Part shown: piece after piece, positions 1 to 9,236 of the stretch | Layout: each line of letters begins with the position of its first letter | Position numbering within the stretch: the stretch's first letter is position 1 | DNA from: DATBJG01 sp963790545 | GTDB taxonomy: Bacteria; Acidobacteriota; Vicinamibacteria; Vicinamibacterales; JAMQPK01 | DNA: 64,000 bases | Direction: 5' to 3' | NCBI GenBank assembly: GCA_963790545.1 | Contig: CAWBPA010000017.1 | Coordinates: 930,001 to 994,000, forward strand | Notes under the pieces: generated by a model | Told to the model about the DNA's origin: nothing | The model's database searches: none | Seen by the model: only the letters and a program-made list of their open reading frames with translations | Program-made: the position numbers and the translations under genes

Positions 1-245
1 ATGAGAAATCCGCTGACGATATTCGTGGTCGACGCAAACACGGCGATCGCACCCAGGACGGTGCTCAATGTCGTCTGCTGTTCGCCCGTGACAATGATTG
101 CCCCGACGATGGCAATGGCCGAGATGGCATTGGTCAGGGACATCAGCGGCGTATGCAGCAGCCGGGAGACGCGCCGGATAACGTCAAGGCCGATGAATGT
201 GGCCAGCATGAAGACGAAGAGGCCCGAGACGAAATCAAGTTCCAT
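1..245 (-). CDS. pntAB: NAD(P) transhydrogenase alpha subunit, membrane part (partial)
   Basis: Reading the minus strand from the ATG at 245 gives a short hydrophobic protein beginning MELDFVSGLFVFMLATFIG. It continues with two more membrane segments and a TPLMSLTNAISAI stretch, then runs off the window edge. The TPLMS-NAIS motif and the 'small separate membrane subunit' architecture are those of the second alpha subunit of split proton-translocating transhydrogenases. That subunit (about 100 aa) forms part of the membrane domain coupling NADH/NADP+ hydride transfer to proton flow. Only about 81 codons are visible, so the stop and the expected pntB neighbour lie outside the window. The family call is confident; the exact extent is not visible. 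Confidence 0.85.
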   Translation of the reverse strand, partial: MELDFVSGLFVFMLATFIGLDVIRRVSRLLHTPLMSLTNAISAIAIVGAIIVTGEQQTTLSTVLGAIAVFASTTNIVSGFL

Positions 246-384
246 GGGTGTTCCTCTCGAGCAGTTCGGAGACCTCAGTTTTCACCGCAGAGTCGCAGAT
301 CACAGAGGCCGCAGAGGATCTACCAGAAATTCTCTGCGCACTCCGCGACCTCTGTGACCTCCGTGGTGAAAACGCTTCACCACG
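246..384. repeat. Palindromic CACAGAGG-type intergenic repeat
   Basis: The gap between pntAB and dctA holds an imperfect inverted repeat. A left arm reads TTCACCGCAGAG..CACAGAGG and the right arm reads GACCTCTGTGACCTCCGTGGTGAA, separated by a short AAATTCTCTGCG-like centre. Related elements lie at about 11148-11212, 50530-50610 and 57816-57960, always in gaps between genes. I see no coding potential here. Confidence 0.75.
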
Positions 385-1719
385 TTACGATCTGACCCGC
401 TGCGCCTCCGCGATCAGCACTTCTTCAGGCTCATCGGCCTCTTGAGGTGTTTCACCGTTCAGAATTCGTGTCATTCGCCTGGTGTTGAGCGCATCGTCCC
501 ACCTGGCGACCACGACGGCGGCCAGGCAATTACCGATCAGGTTCGTGATCGCACGCGCCTCAGACATGAACCGATCGATTCCAATCAGCAGTGCCAGTCC
601 GGCGATGGGCACGGCAGGAAAAGCCGCAAGGGTCGCCGCCAGTGTGACAAACCCGCTCCCGGTGACGCCCGCCGCCCCTTTGGAGGTCAGGAGCAGCAGC
701 GCCATCAGGCCCAATTGCTGCCCGATCGACATGGGCGTGTTGGTGGCCTGCGCGATAAAGATGGCCGCCATGGCCATGTAGATGGACGTCCCGTCGAGAT
801 TCATCGAGTAACCGGTTGGGACAACCAGCGCGACGACGCGCCGGGCGCAGCCGAGATGCTCCAGCTTGGCCATGACCCGCGGCAGCACCGATTCAGACGA
901 TGAAGTCCCCAGCACGATGAGGATTTCTTCCTTGATGTACTTGAGGAACTTCCAGAGGCTGAAGCCGGCGGCCCGAGCGATCACGCCCATGCCGCCAAAA
1001 ATAAACAGCAGACAGGCCAGGTAGAAGCCGCCCATCAGCTTGCCAAGCGAGAGGAGTGTGCCGATCCCGTAGGTGCCGATCGTGAACGCCATCGCGCCAA
1101 AGGCGCCGATGGGCGCCGCGCGCATGATGATCCCGACCATGCCAAACAGCGCCTGCGAACATTGCTCGATGAAGTTGACGAGCGGTCGCCCTTTTTCCCC
1201 CAGAAAGAGGAGCGACAGTCCAAACAGGACCGACACGAGCAGCACCTGGAGAATTTCACCGCGTGCGAAGGCATCGACGAGCGTCGTCGGGATGATGTTG
1301 AGAATGAACTCGATCGTCGAGAGTTGCTGCGCGCTGGACGCGTACGCCGCAACGGCTTTGGCATCGAGCGTGGCCGGGTCCGCGTTGATGCCGACGCCAG
1401 GCTCGAGAAGGTTCACCACAATCAAGGCGATGAGGAGCGCGAGAGGCGTCGTGATCACCTCGAAGTACAGAAGCGTCTTGATGCCGATGCGCCCGAGATC
1501 CTTGATATCGCCCATGGTGGCAATGCCGGCCACCACGGTGGTGAAGATGACCGGCGCGATGATCATCCGGATCAGCTTGATGAAGCCATCCCCCAGCGGT
1601 TTCAGCGCCGAACCGGCTTCAGGTCGCAGGAATCCCAGAAGCGCGCCGCAGGCGATCGCAATGAGGACTTGAAAGTACAGGCGTGTGTAAAACGGCCGGC
1701 CGTCCGCGGCTGCCGACAT
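385..1719 (-). CDS. dctA: Dicarboxylate/amino acid:cation symporter (DctA/GltP family)
   Basis: A 444-aa inner-membrane transporter of the DAACS family, which moves C4-dicarboxylates or acidic amino acids with protons or sodium. The sequence shows the family's serine-rich hairpin LGTSSSESVLPR (residues about 271-281), the substrate/cation motif MNLDGTSIY (about 306-314) and the second re-entrant hairpin GAAGVTGSGFV. Multiple hydrophobic segments run throughout. I chose the ATG at 1719 because a GAGG ribosome-binding site sits about 8 bases upstream and the protein then starts just before the first membrane helix. The frame is open to 1806 but that stretch has no family similarity. The C-terminal tail is acidic (EADEPEEVLIAEA). 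Substrate choice between dicarboxylate and glutamate cannot be settled by eye. Confidence 0.92.
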   Translation of the reverse strand: MSAAADGRPFYTRLYFQVLIAIACGALLGFLRPEAGSALKPLGDGFIKLIRMIIAPVIFTTVVAGIATMGDIKDLGRIGIKTLLYFEVITTPLALLIALIVVNLLEPGVGINADPATLDAKAVAAYASSAQQLSTIEFILNIIPTTLVDAFARGEILQVLLVSVLFGLSLLFLGEKGRPLVNFIEQCSQALFGMVGIIMRAAPIGAFGAMAFTIGTYGIGTLLSLGKLMGGFYLACLLFIFGGMGVIARAAGFSLWKFLKYIKEEILIVLGTSSSESVLPRVMAKLEHLGCARRVVALVVPTGYSMNLDGTSIYMAMAAIFIAQATNTPMSIGQQLGLMALLLLTSKGAAGVTGSGFVTLAATLAAFPAVPIAGLALLIGIDRFMSEARAITNLIGNCLAAVVVARWDDALNTRRMTRILNGETPQEADEPEEVLIAEAQRVRS

Positions 1720-1822
1720 CAGCAGAGCCTCATTCGAGAAGATGCCACGCGTGAGAAGGGAAGGGGCGCGTGTTTGGGCGATGCGGATCGGCCACCGGCG
1801 CCGCATCCTAGTCTGTGCTGGA

Positions 1823-1845
1823 AAAGTCCGTCAAGCGACGGAGCT
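1823..1845 (-). terminator. Probable rho-independent terminator after the HD-GYP gene
   Basis: On the minus strand, just after the stop codon at 1852, the sequence forms the stem TCCGTC-GCTT-GACGGA followed by CTTTTCC. A 6-bp GC-rich stem, tetraloop and U-run are the usual layout of an intrinsic terminator. The U-run is short (four), so strength is uncertain. Confidence 0.55.
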
Positions 1846-1851
1846 CTCGAG

Positions 1852-3832
1852 TCAGCGTCTGCTTACCACGCGCAGAGCCCGACGTCTCGAATCACCAGGT
1901 CCGACGCCGGGTGTCGCGGGGGCGACTCCGGTCAACTGCGCGGCCGAGCGGCCCAGGGTCAGCTTGAGCGACTCGGCAATATGTGGTGCGACGGCCTGGA
2001 CCAGTCTGCCGTGCTCCTCTTCAAACGCGGACTCACCGTAGAGCGTCAGCACGCCAGTGAGAACTTCTCCGTCGAGCAAGGGAACGCTGAGGCACTTCTG
2101 CAACGGTGGAACGGCAGTCAACGCGGCCTGTCCAAGATCGAGCGAGGCGTCGGAGTTGATCATCAGTCGACGATTCGAGGCGACCCACCCGCTCACACCA
2201 TGGCCAGCCGCGATGGACAATCCCTGCAGCCCGGTGGGTACCGTGCCGCACGTATGACGCAAGGTGACACTGCCAGCCGAATCAATGGCATAAAACCCGG
2301 CCATCGTCGCGGGAACCATGCGACGCAGATAACTCCACACCAGGGCCAACGTGTCCGTGACCCTGCCATCCGAGGACAGCGCGCGGCTCAGGCTCGTCAG
2401 GGCCAGGATGTCTTCCGCGTGCGTGCTGGACGCCGACGTCGGAGACTGCGATCGATGACGCCGATCGGTGACGCGACATCCGGCACTTCGGGCCTTGCCG
2501 GCTCTGATGCTTCGACCTCTCGCGGCATGATGTCGCGGTAGACCGCGAGGAACGTGTCAATGACAAGGGGGTCGTACATCGAGCCCTTGCGTTCGAGCAA
2601 GATGGCCAGCGCCATCTCGTCGCTCATCCGCCGTCGATACGGGCGATCGGATGTCAGAGCGTCGAAGCAGTCGACGACCGACAGGATTCTGGCCCCGATC
2701 GGAATATTCCGTTCCCGAAATCCCGTCCGGATACCCCGTGCCATCCCAGTTCTCATGATGATGGCGGACAATGGGCACGACCGGGAACGGAAAGTCGACA
2801 GGTGCCAGAATCTCCGCGCCGATCCGAGCGTGCTGCTTCATCACTTCGAATTCTTCCGTCGTGAGCTTCCCGGGCTTGTTGAGAATGTGCTCGGGAATCG
2901 CAAGCTTGCCTGTATCGTGCAGCAGCGCCGCCGCCTCGATCGCCTTGATCGTCGCTTCGTCGTGCACCCCCAGTTTGCGCGCGAGACCGACTGCGCCCAT
3001 TTGTACTCGGCGGATGTGGCCGTGCGTGACTTCGTCTTTCGCATCGATAGCCGTCGCGAGTGTTTCGATCGTCGACAGGTAGAGCCGATCCACTTTCGCA
3101 ACATGTCGGTCCGCGTCCTCAGCACGGCCGAGCGACGTTCGGACGGTCGTGTAAGACAGAAGCAGCAACGGCAGAATCAGCGCGACCGCACTGAGACCCG
3201 CCTGTTGAAGCGCAACCAGGAGGAGCAGCGAGATGGCCGCCCCTGCGAGATAGTTCGGAGCGAGCCACGCGAAGTGTTGCCGCCAGACCGCGAGAGGCGC
3301 TTTCCGGAACTCGAGGCCGATGGCTGTCGCGACCAGGCCGCTGTTGAGCACAAAGTAGCACAGCGTCATGGCGGCCATCGGCAGGAGAATCGCGCCGAGC
3401 ACCAAGGGCTTTTGATAGAGCGGGCCGATACCGGCGAGCATGAAAAAGATGTGCGAGCTGACCCAGATGGAAATTCCGAGCTCGGACGCATTGAACAGGG
3501 CTCGATGGGCGCGGTGCTTTCGCCGCAGCGACAGAATCACCCCATCGATCGCAAGGGTCAGGGTGCCTGCGGCTGGACCAAACAGCAGCACACACGTAAA
3601 CGCGAACATCTCCGACACCGAGAGCAGCGCGAGCAGCGATGGCACCTTGATGGTGATCGCACCGCCAAGGACCGTCAGTGCCGCAAACAGACATCCAGTG
3701 CCAGTCGATGTCAGTGGTCGTGACGACCCACACCGAGTGGGAAAACACCACCAGCCCCGCCAGGCTGACGATTCCGACGTACAGCCGGCCAGCGCGCGAC
3801 AGGAGAGAGAAATTCGGACGGGACTGGCCCAT
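1852..3832 (-). CDS. Membrane HD-GYP phosphodiesterase with C-terminal GAF domain (three frameshifts)
   Basis: Joining three frames gives about 660 aa. It has an N-terminal region of roughly eight hydrophobic segments, then an HD-GYP domain, then a GAF domain. The HD-GYP domain has HDTGKLAIPEHIL (HDxGK metal site), HHHENWDGTGYPDG (GYP motif) and a DCFDALTSDRPYR helix. HD-GYP proteins hydrolyse cyclic di-GMP; the GAF domain is a likely ligand sensor. Breaks lie near 3695 (in the membrane part), near 2712 (an extra A in GGGAACGG; removing it restores GISGRNIPIGARIL) and near 2450 (between HD-GYP and GAF). The last two compensate each other. All catalytic motifs are intact, so consensus errors are more likely than decay, but with three hits a real pseudogene remains possible. 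The ATG at 3832 lies 29 bases after the S8 peptidase stop, suggesting co-transcription. Confidence 0.8.
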
Positions 3833-3860
3833 GTCGTGTTTCGAACTTCGTGGTTCCCAG

Positions 3861-5589
3861 TTATGGCTCGTCAATCATCCGTGATTCACCCCACACGATG
3901 TAGTCGCCGCCTCCTTCTCCCCACACGATGTAGTCGTTCTGAGGAGTCACGATGGTTTCACCCCACACGATGTAGTAACTGCTCGTCCACCCGGCAACCT
4001 CGCCCCAGACGATGTAGTTGGGCGTCGTCGTGCCGAGAGGATTCTGCAGGCCGAGCAGGTTCAGATCTCCCCACTGCAGAAGTCCAGGGTTCAGCCAGAC
4101 GAGTGGCGCCAACAGATTGCTGATGAGTCGAGGCCCCCTGCGATACAGGCGATCGATCAGGAGACCGGAATCCCAGTAGCTGATGCCGGTACTGCCCACC
4201 AACGCTCCGACAATCCGGGTCGTCAACGAACCGAGCAGACCCTCGCTCGCAACCTGGCGTGCCGCCCGAAGGTTGATGCTGCCAGCCCCCCCACCGATCA
4301 GGCCGGCGTCGGGCATGTAGGTCGCCGTTGTCTGGAGCGCGAGCTTGACTTGTGCTGGCGTCAGCCCCGGATTTGCTTGCAGTAACAGGGCCACTCCCCC
4401 GCTCACTACGGCGGCCGACATGCTGGTGCCGCTGAGGCTCATGTAGCCGTTGTTTCCTCCCCCAGCGACGTGGAACTGGGGATAGTTCGATCGAATCCAG
4501 GAATTTGGTGATTCCGGCGCCACGATCCTTGTGCCTGGAGCCACGACGTCCGGCTTCATTGCGAAGTCGAATTTCGTGGGTCCCCGCGAACTGTAGGACG
4601 CGACCGTGTCATCCTGGCGGTTTGCCGTGGCGTGCGTGCTCAGCGCACCGACCGTAATGGCAAACGGTGAGTTGCCCGGTGACGAGATGCCTCCGAGCAC
4701 CATGGCGCCATCGGCCGTCCGGCCGCCATTGCCCGCCGATGCCACGACCACGACGCCAGCGGTGTATGCGCGAGCCACTGCCTGGCATAACGGGTCGATC
4801 GCGCACGGTTCCAGAACCGGGATGTCCGAGCGAGAGGTTCATCACACGGATGTTGTAGAGCTGCCGGTTGGCAATGACCCAATCGATTCCAGCAATGACA
4901 TCGCTCGTGTAACCGGCGCCATCGGCCCCCAGCACTCGAACGTTCACCAATCGAGCGCCAGGTGCAGTACCTCCGCCAAAGTATGGTGTCACGCCGGTCG
5001 TGGTTGCCTGACCGGCAATGATGCCAGCCACGTGGGTTCCGTGGCCGAACTCGTCATCCGTTCCTGTCGCAGTGCTGGCGAGGTCAACACTCGCGACAAC
5101 CTGACGGCTGAGAGTCGTATGTCGGGCAGTGATACCCGAATCCACGACCGCCACGCCTACGCCCTGGCCTGTGACGCCTCGATATGAACCCAACCCGAGC
5201 AGCAGCCCGCCCCATCCGGCCCAGACTTGATCGGCTCCAGTCGCTCGATTTGTGATGTCCATCGTCGTGACGACTGGCAGATCGGGGGAGAAATGTTCCA
5301 CTTCCCCTTCGTCGACCAGCTGACGGAGCTGATCACGAGAAACCTCGAGCGCGACACCCTGGGCGAGCGCGCGGCGCTCCCGGGCACCAACGCGACGACC
5401 AGCGCTGCGTGTCCGATCCGGGTCGCCGACAGCAATCACTCGCACGGTTCCCTCCGACCGACCTGCGAGGAAATTCGTCAGCTCTTGGGACAATGATGTT
5501 GGTTGAGACTGGCTGTCGAGGGATACCCCGAGGGCAACCACGACAGTCAGAGCTGCCAACACTCGTAAGGAGCCTGTTCGCTTCGGCAT
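3861..5589 (-). CDS. Secreted S8 (subtilisin-like) serine peptidase with YIVWGE tail repeats (one frameshift)
   Basis: The protein starts with a signal peptide (MPKRTGSLRVLAALTVVVALG). The subtilase triad follows in order: Asp in GVAVVDSGITARH, His in FGHGTHVAGIIAG, and Ser in LSGTSMSAAVVSGGV, with the oxyanion Asn in VASAGN. It should be an exported endopeptidase. The frame breaks near 4820: an extra base in CCCGG between NLSLGHP and VLEPCAIDP. The C-terminus carries four copies of a short (N/Y/D)YIVWGE motif spaced by short Gly/Ser/Thr-rich linkers and ends about eight residues after the last copy. Subtilases with IVWG-rich tails are typical of acidobacterial genomes as far as I recall. The tail function is unknown to me; surface attachment or a secretion signal are guesses. 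Confidence 0.88.
3870..4022 (-). repeat. Four in-gene repeats encoding YIVWGE
   Basis: The DNA contains four near-identical blocks of the type CCCCACACGATGTAGT on the plus strand, beginning near 3889, 3918, 3964 and 4004. Each is translated on the minus strand as YIVWGE. The spacers between blocks are not conserved in length or sequence, so the unit under selection is the hexapeptide rather than a DNA satellite. Confidence 0.9.
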
Positions 5590-6083
5590 ACGACCTAATC
5601 AAGAAAGACGTGTGTGAACAGCGGCCCCTGAAGGGATGAAAGGGCCATGGACTGGCTGTAACATGAGCAATTGCGCAGCCAAATCCGAAACTCTTCTTAA
5701 ATAACTGATTACAAATGTTTTCTGTCGAACGGCCGAACTAGGGCGGCACCCGGTGTGTGCCAAAACGGGTCGGACCTGAACGGTAATTCAACGCTATCCC
5801 GCTGCAAACTGGCTACTTATCGAGTGAATAACAGATATCGAGCAGCCATCTCGAAATCGCACACGATGGTGGTTTTGGTGCGGATGGTGGAGCCGGACCT
5901 GCCGGACCTAAAGGTCCGGCCTACGGGCTACAGTCGCCGACTGTTGACACGGGCGGTCACGGGGCGTAGCCTGCCACATCCTCAATCGGCCTGAAACAGC
6001 TTCCAGTCTGTTTTTCCGATCCCATCGCGCCCCGTGCGTGATGAAGACGGATGGACCAAAGATTGAACCAGAAGGAGAAGGCT
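5590..6083. other. Long intergenic region upstream of the quinoprotein gene
   Basis: This stretch has no convincing coding region. It is more AT-rich than its neighbours around 5640-5720, which suits promoters for the divergent S8 peptidase and xoxF-like genes. A palindrome CCGGACCTAAAGGTCCGG at 5902-5919 followed by CCTACGGG belongs to the GTAGGsC-type repeat family seen across the window. Confidence 0.6.
5944..5972 (+). promoter_or_regulatory. Candidate sigma-70 promoter for the xoxF-like gene
   Basis: A perfect TTGACA hexamer at 5944-5949 is followed after 17 bases by TAGCCT, a weak -10 element, about 110 bases before the ATG at 6084. The -35 and spacing are good and the -10 is poor, so this is only a candidate. 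Confidence 0.3.
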
Positions 6084-7871
6084 ATGAAGCGGAGTCTCTG
6101 TGCGGTCGCGATTCTCGCGCTCTGGGCACCGTTGGCGATCTCTGCCAATCAGGAGCTCTTGAAAAGTCAGACGGACGACAATCAATGGGTCCTGCCCAGC
6201 AAGAACTATTCGGCGACGCGCTATAGCACGCTTGCGCAGATCACCCCGGCGAACGTCAAGAGCCTTCGACAGGTGTGGTCGTTCTCGACGGGCGCGCTGC
6301 GCGGGCACGAAGGCCAGCCACTGGTCGTGGGTTCCACGATGTACGTGCACAGTGCGTACCCCAACCACGTGTACGCGCTGGATCTGACCAAGGAAGGCTG
6401 GCCCATCACGTGGAAGTACACGCCGGTCCAAGACGATCGCGCGGTTCCGGTCGCGTGTTGTGACCTCGTGCATCGAGGTGTGAATTTCGCACAAGGCAAG
6501 ATCCTGATGACCACGCTCGACGGCCAAGTGATCGCCCTCGATGCCAAGAGCGGCAAGGAGTTGTGGAAGGCCAAGAACGCCGATCCGCTCAAAGGCGAGA
6601 CGATGACGATGGCGGGCCTTGTCGTCAAGGACAAGTTCATTGTCGGCGTTTCTGGCGGTGAGTTTGGCATTCGTGGATGGGTGGCTGCCTACGATCTGAA
6701 TTCGGGCAAGCAAGTGTGGAAGGCGTACAGCATGGGTCCGGACGAGGACGTCAAGCTGGCGCCGGACTTCAACCAGGCCAATCCGCATTACGGTCGGTTC
6801 GGTGAAGGAACCAAGACATGGCCCGGCGAACGTTGGAGAAACGGTGGTGGAAGCACGTGGGGTTGGTACGCGTACGATCCAGACCTCAATTTGCTCTACT
6901 ACTCCACCGGCAATCCCGGAACGTGGAACCCTACGCCACGCCAGGGCGACAACAAGTGGTCGGTCTCGATCTTTGCCAGGGATCCGGATACGGGCATGGC
7001 GAAATGGGCTTATCAGATGACCCCATGGGATGCCTGGGACTACGACGGCATCAACGAGCACGTGCTTGTGGATCTCACCATGGGCGGCAAGCCCGTGAAG
7101 GCCCTCGTGCACTTCGATCGCAACGGTTTTGCTTACGTGCTCGATCGCACGAATGGAACCGTGCTCTCCGCCGAAAAATTCGTGGCCGCTACGAACTGGG
7201 CCAAGAGCATCGACCTGAAAACCGGCCGCCCGGTGGAGGATCCGACCAAGCGGACCAAGCAGGGCGTCGACACCAAGCAGATCTGTCCGTCGGCCATGGG
7301 CGGTAAGAACCAACAGCCCGTGTCGTTTTCACCGCGAACGGGTTTGTTCTATGTGGGCACCAACAACCTGTGCATGAACTACGAAGGCACGGAGGTTCAG
7401 TACATTGCTGGTGCACCGTACGTAGGCGCGAACGTCCGAATTTTCCCAGGTCCCGGCGGTTTTCAGGGCGAGTTCATGGCATGGGACCCATCCGCCGGCA
7501 AGAAGGTGTGGGGGATCACGGAGCCGTACCCGGTCTGGACCGGTACCTTGGTCACGGCCACCGACGTCGTGTTCTACGGGACGATGGATGGCTGGTTCAA
7601 GGCGGTGAACGCGAAGAGCGGCGCGCCACTCTGGAAAGCCAGGCTGCCTTCGGGCTCGATCGGAAACCCGATTACCTTCGTCGGGCCGGATAAGAAACAG
7701 TACGTCGCGATCTACTCTGGCGTTGGCGGCTGGTTCGGGCTGCCGATTGCGGGGAATCTCTCGCGCCAGGATCCGTTCGGCGCGCTGGGAGCGGTCGGTG
7801 CGGCGTACGAATCCGGGCTCGACAAAGCGACATCGGTGGGAGGGACGCTGCACGTCTTTGCATTGGAGTAG
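6084..7871 (+). CDS. xoxF: Lanthanide-type PQQ-dependent methanol/alcohol dehydrogenase (XoxF-like)
   Basis: A 595-aa periplasmic quinoprotein with signal peptide MKRSLCAVAILALWAPLAIS. The vicinal disulfide PVACCDLVH (C125-C126), metal ligands Glu193 (SGGEFG) and Asn277 (STGNPG), catalytic Asp319 and the eight-bladed propeller W-motifs are all present. Relative to the Methylorubrum MxaF numbering (E177, N261, D303) the offset is a constant 16. Two residues after the catalytic Asp comes Asp321 (WDYDGIN), the extra carboxylate that marks lanthanide-dependent XoxF-type enzymes; calcium-dependent MxaF has Ala there. The enzyme should oxidise methanol or another primary alcohol and pass electrons to a cytochrome c. 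The start is set by AAGGAG six bases before the ATG; an upstream in-frame ATG at 6051 would put 11 polar residues before the signal peptide. The next gene encodes its likely electron acceptor and partner. Substrate is inferred, not shown. Confidence 0.93.
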   Translation: MKRSLCAVAILALWAPLAISANQELLKSQTDDNQWVLPSKNYSATRYSTLAQITPANVKSLRQVWSFSTGALRGHEGQPLVVGSTMYVHSAYPNHVYALDLTKEGWPITWKYTPVQDDRAVPVACCDLVHRGVNFAQGKILMTTLDGQVIALDAKSGKELWKAKNADPLKGETMTMAGLVVKDKFIVGVSGGEFGIRGWVAAYDLNSGKQVWKAYSMGPDEDVKLAPDFNQANPHYGRFGEGTKTWPGERWRNGGGSTWGWYAYDPDLNLLYYSTGNPGTWNPTPRQGDNKWSVSIFARDPDTGMAKWAYQMTPWDAWDYDGINEHVLVDLTMGGKPVKALVHFDRNGFAYVLDRTNGTVLSAEKFVAATNWAKSIDLKTGRPVEDPTKRTKQGVDTKQICPSAMGGKNQQPVSFSPRTGLFYVGTNNLCMNYEGTEVQYIAGAPYVGANVRIFPGPGGFQGEFMAWDPSAGKKVWGITEPYPVWTGTLVTATDVVFYGTMDGWFKAVNAKSGAPLWKARLPSGSIGNPITFVGPDKKQYVAIYSGVGGWFGLPIAGNLSRQDPFGALGAVGAAYESGLDKATSVGGTLHVFALE

Positions 7872-8000
7872 ATCAGAATAGATTGCAGGATTGCAGAATT
7901 GCAGGATTGCAGAAAGTGAAGGCAGAACGTTCGTAGGGCGGGCCTTTCAAGGCCCGCCAAGCGGACCCACAAGAGTCCGCGCAACAGCTTGAGGGGTTGA
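7872..8000. repeat. Direct GATTGCAG repeats and two palindromes
   Basis: Between the two quinoprotein genes lie several direct copies of (A/G)ATTGCAGGATTGCAG (about 7875-7915). A perfect hairpin follows, GGCGGGCCTT-TC-AAGGCCCGCC (7937-7958), preceded by CGTA, and then a second stem GCGGAC..GTCCGC (7961-7980). These are members of the dispersed intergenic families. The hairpins could attenuate or protect the xoxF transcript end. Confidence 0.7.
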
Positions 8001-9236
8001 GTGAATCGTAGCTACGTGACATTTGCGCTTGCACTCGTGGTGGCATACGCCTGTGCGATCGGAACTGTGTTCACTCAATCGAAAGCGCTTCGTGTCTGCG
8101 GCGATCCCGACAACCTGCCCTTCTCCAACCAAAAACTCGAGGGTTTCGAGAACAAAATCGCGGCAGTGATTGCCGCCGATCTTGGGGCGACGGCGGAGTA
8201 CGCGTGGTGGCCGCATCAGCGCGGGCTCGTCCGCAACACCATTGACGCAGGTATATGCGACGTCATTTTCGGCGTCCCGGAAGGTCTCGATTTCGTACTT
8301 TGGACGAAGCCCTACTACAGGTCGTCGTACGTCATCGCTTACCGGAAGGACCGGGGCTACCGCATCACATCGTTGGATGCCCCGGAGCTGAAAACCCTCC
8401 GGCTCGGGGTCTATGCCAACACCCCGCCGGAGGAGAGTCTCGCGCGTCGCGGCTTTCTCAACAATGTCTCGACGTATTCGCTCTTCTTCGATCCGCGGGG
8501 CGATCGCGATCGGCCACTCAAGCTTCTCGCTGACCTTGTCGATGGAACTGTGGATGTGGCGGTTCCGTGGGGTCCCCTTGCCGGGTACTACGCGAAGCAG
8601 ATGAGCGCGCCGCTCGAGCTCATCCCGCTTGAGAGTGAAGTGGGCGTACCGCTGGCGTTCGATATTTCGATGGGGGTCAAGAAAGGTAACAAGGAGCTCA
8701 AAAGCCGGCTCGAGGCTGCAATCGATCGTCGTGGCGCCGAAATACGCGCAATCCTCGCGGATTACGGTGTGCCGGTGTTGCCCTCGTCACCGGCCGTGTC
8801 GAGTACGCGTTCGGCCGCGCAGAATCAGGAAGCCGCACCGCAGCAACCAGCACCGCAACCGGATCCCCGCGTTGATCCGCAGCCGGCCGCTGATGCGGCT
8901 CCCGCACCGGCAGCAGATCCCGCGATCAAGAAACTCAATCCGTTTATCGGCAACGCGGAGATGATGGCGGAAGGCAGGGCACTCTATTTCAAGGTCGGCT
9001 GCCAGGGCTGCCACGGCGGCGGTGGCGGCGGCGGGATGGCGGCGTCGCTGATCGACGACATCTGGAAGTTCGGCAGCGACGATGAAACCCTTTTCAAGCT
9101 CATCAAGGGTCAGATCCCGCAGCAGACCATGCCTACCGTCTACAACGCGCTGCCGGATGACGATGTCTGGAAGATGCTCGCCTTTATCCGCTCCGTCTAC
9201 GCCGGAGATCCCGCCAAGATTAACTGGGCGAACTGA
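8001..9236 (+). CDS. XoxJ/MxaJ-like periplasmic binding protein fused to cytochrome c
   Basis: A 411-aa exported protein. Residues 1-26 are a signal peptide. Residues about 28-258 match the quinoprotein-associated solute-binding family: RVCGDPDNLPFSN near the start, GICDVIFGVPEGLDFV, and LRLGVYANTPPEESL. Residues about 262-308 are a Pro/Ala/Gln linker. Residues about 312-411 form a class I cytochrome c with heme site CQGCH (334-338), a glycine run, and a likely axial Met377 (QQTMPTVYN). In methylotrophs XoxJ (activation/partner) and XoxG (electron-accepting cytochrome) are separate genes beside xoxF; here both functions appear joined. The GTG at 8001 follows GAGGGG. It lies 129 bases after the XoxF-like gene, so co-expression is likely. 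Roles are inferred from family and context. Confidence 0.88.
   Translation: MNRSYVTFALALVVAYACAIGTVFTQSKALRVCGDPDNLPFSNQKLEGFENKIAAVIAADLGATAEYAWWPHQRGLVRNTIDAGICDVIFGVPEGLDFVLWTKPYYRSSYVIAYRKDRGYRITSLDAPELKTLRLGVYANTPPEESLARRGFLNNVSTYSLFFDPRGDRDRPLKLLADLVDGTVDVAVPWGPLAGYYAKQMSAPLELIPLESEVGVPLAFDISMGVKKGNKELKSRLEAAIDRRGAEIRAILADYGVPVLPSSPAVSSTRSAAQNQEAAPQQPAPQPDPRVDPQPAADAAPAPAADPAIKKLNPFIGNAEMMAEGRALYFKVGCQGCHGGGGGGGMAASLIDDIWKFGSDDETLFKLIKGQIPQQTMPTVYNALPDDDVWKMLAFIRSVYAGDPAKINWAN

Noticed and set aside
1162..2541. Long plus-strand frame of 459 codons
   Set aside because: It is antisense to dctA and the HD-GYP gene, is rich in Arg/Gln/Asp as expected for the opposite strand of GC-rich genes, and shows no family motif.
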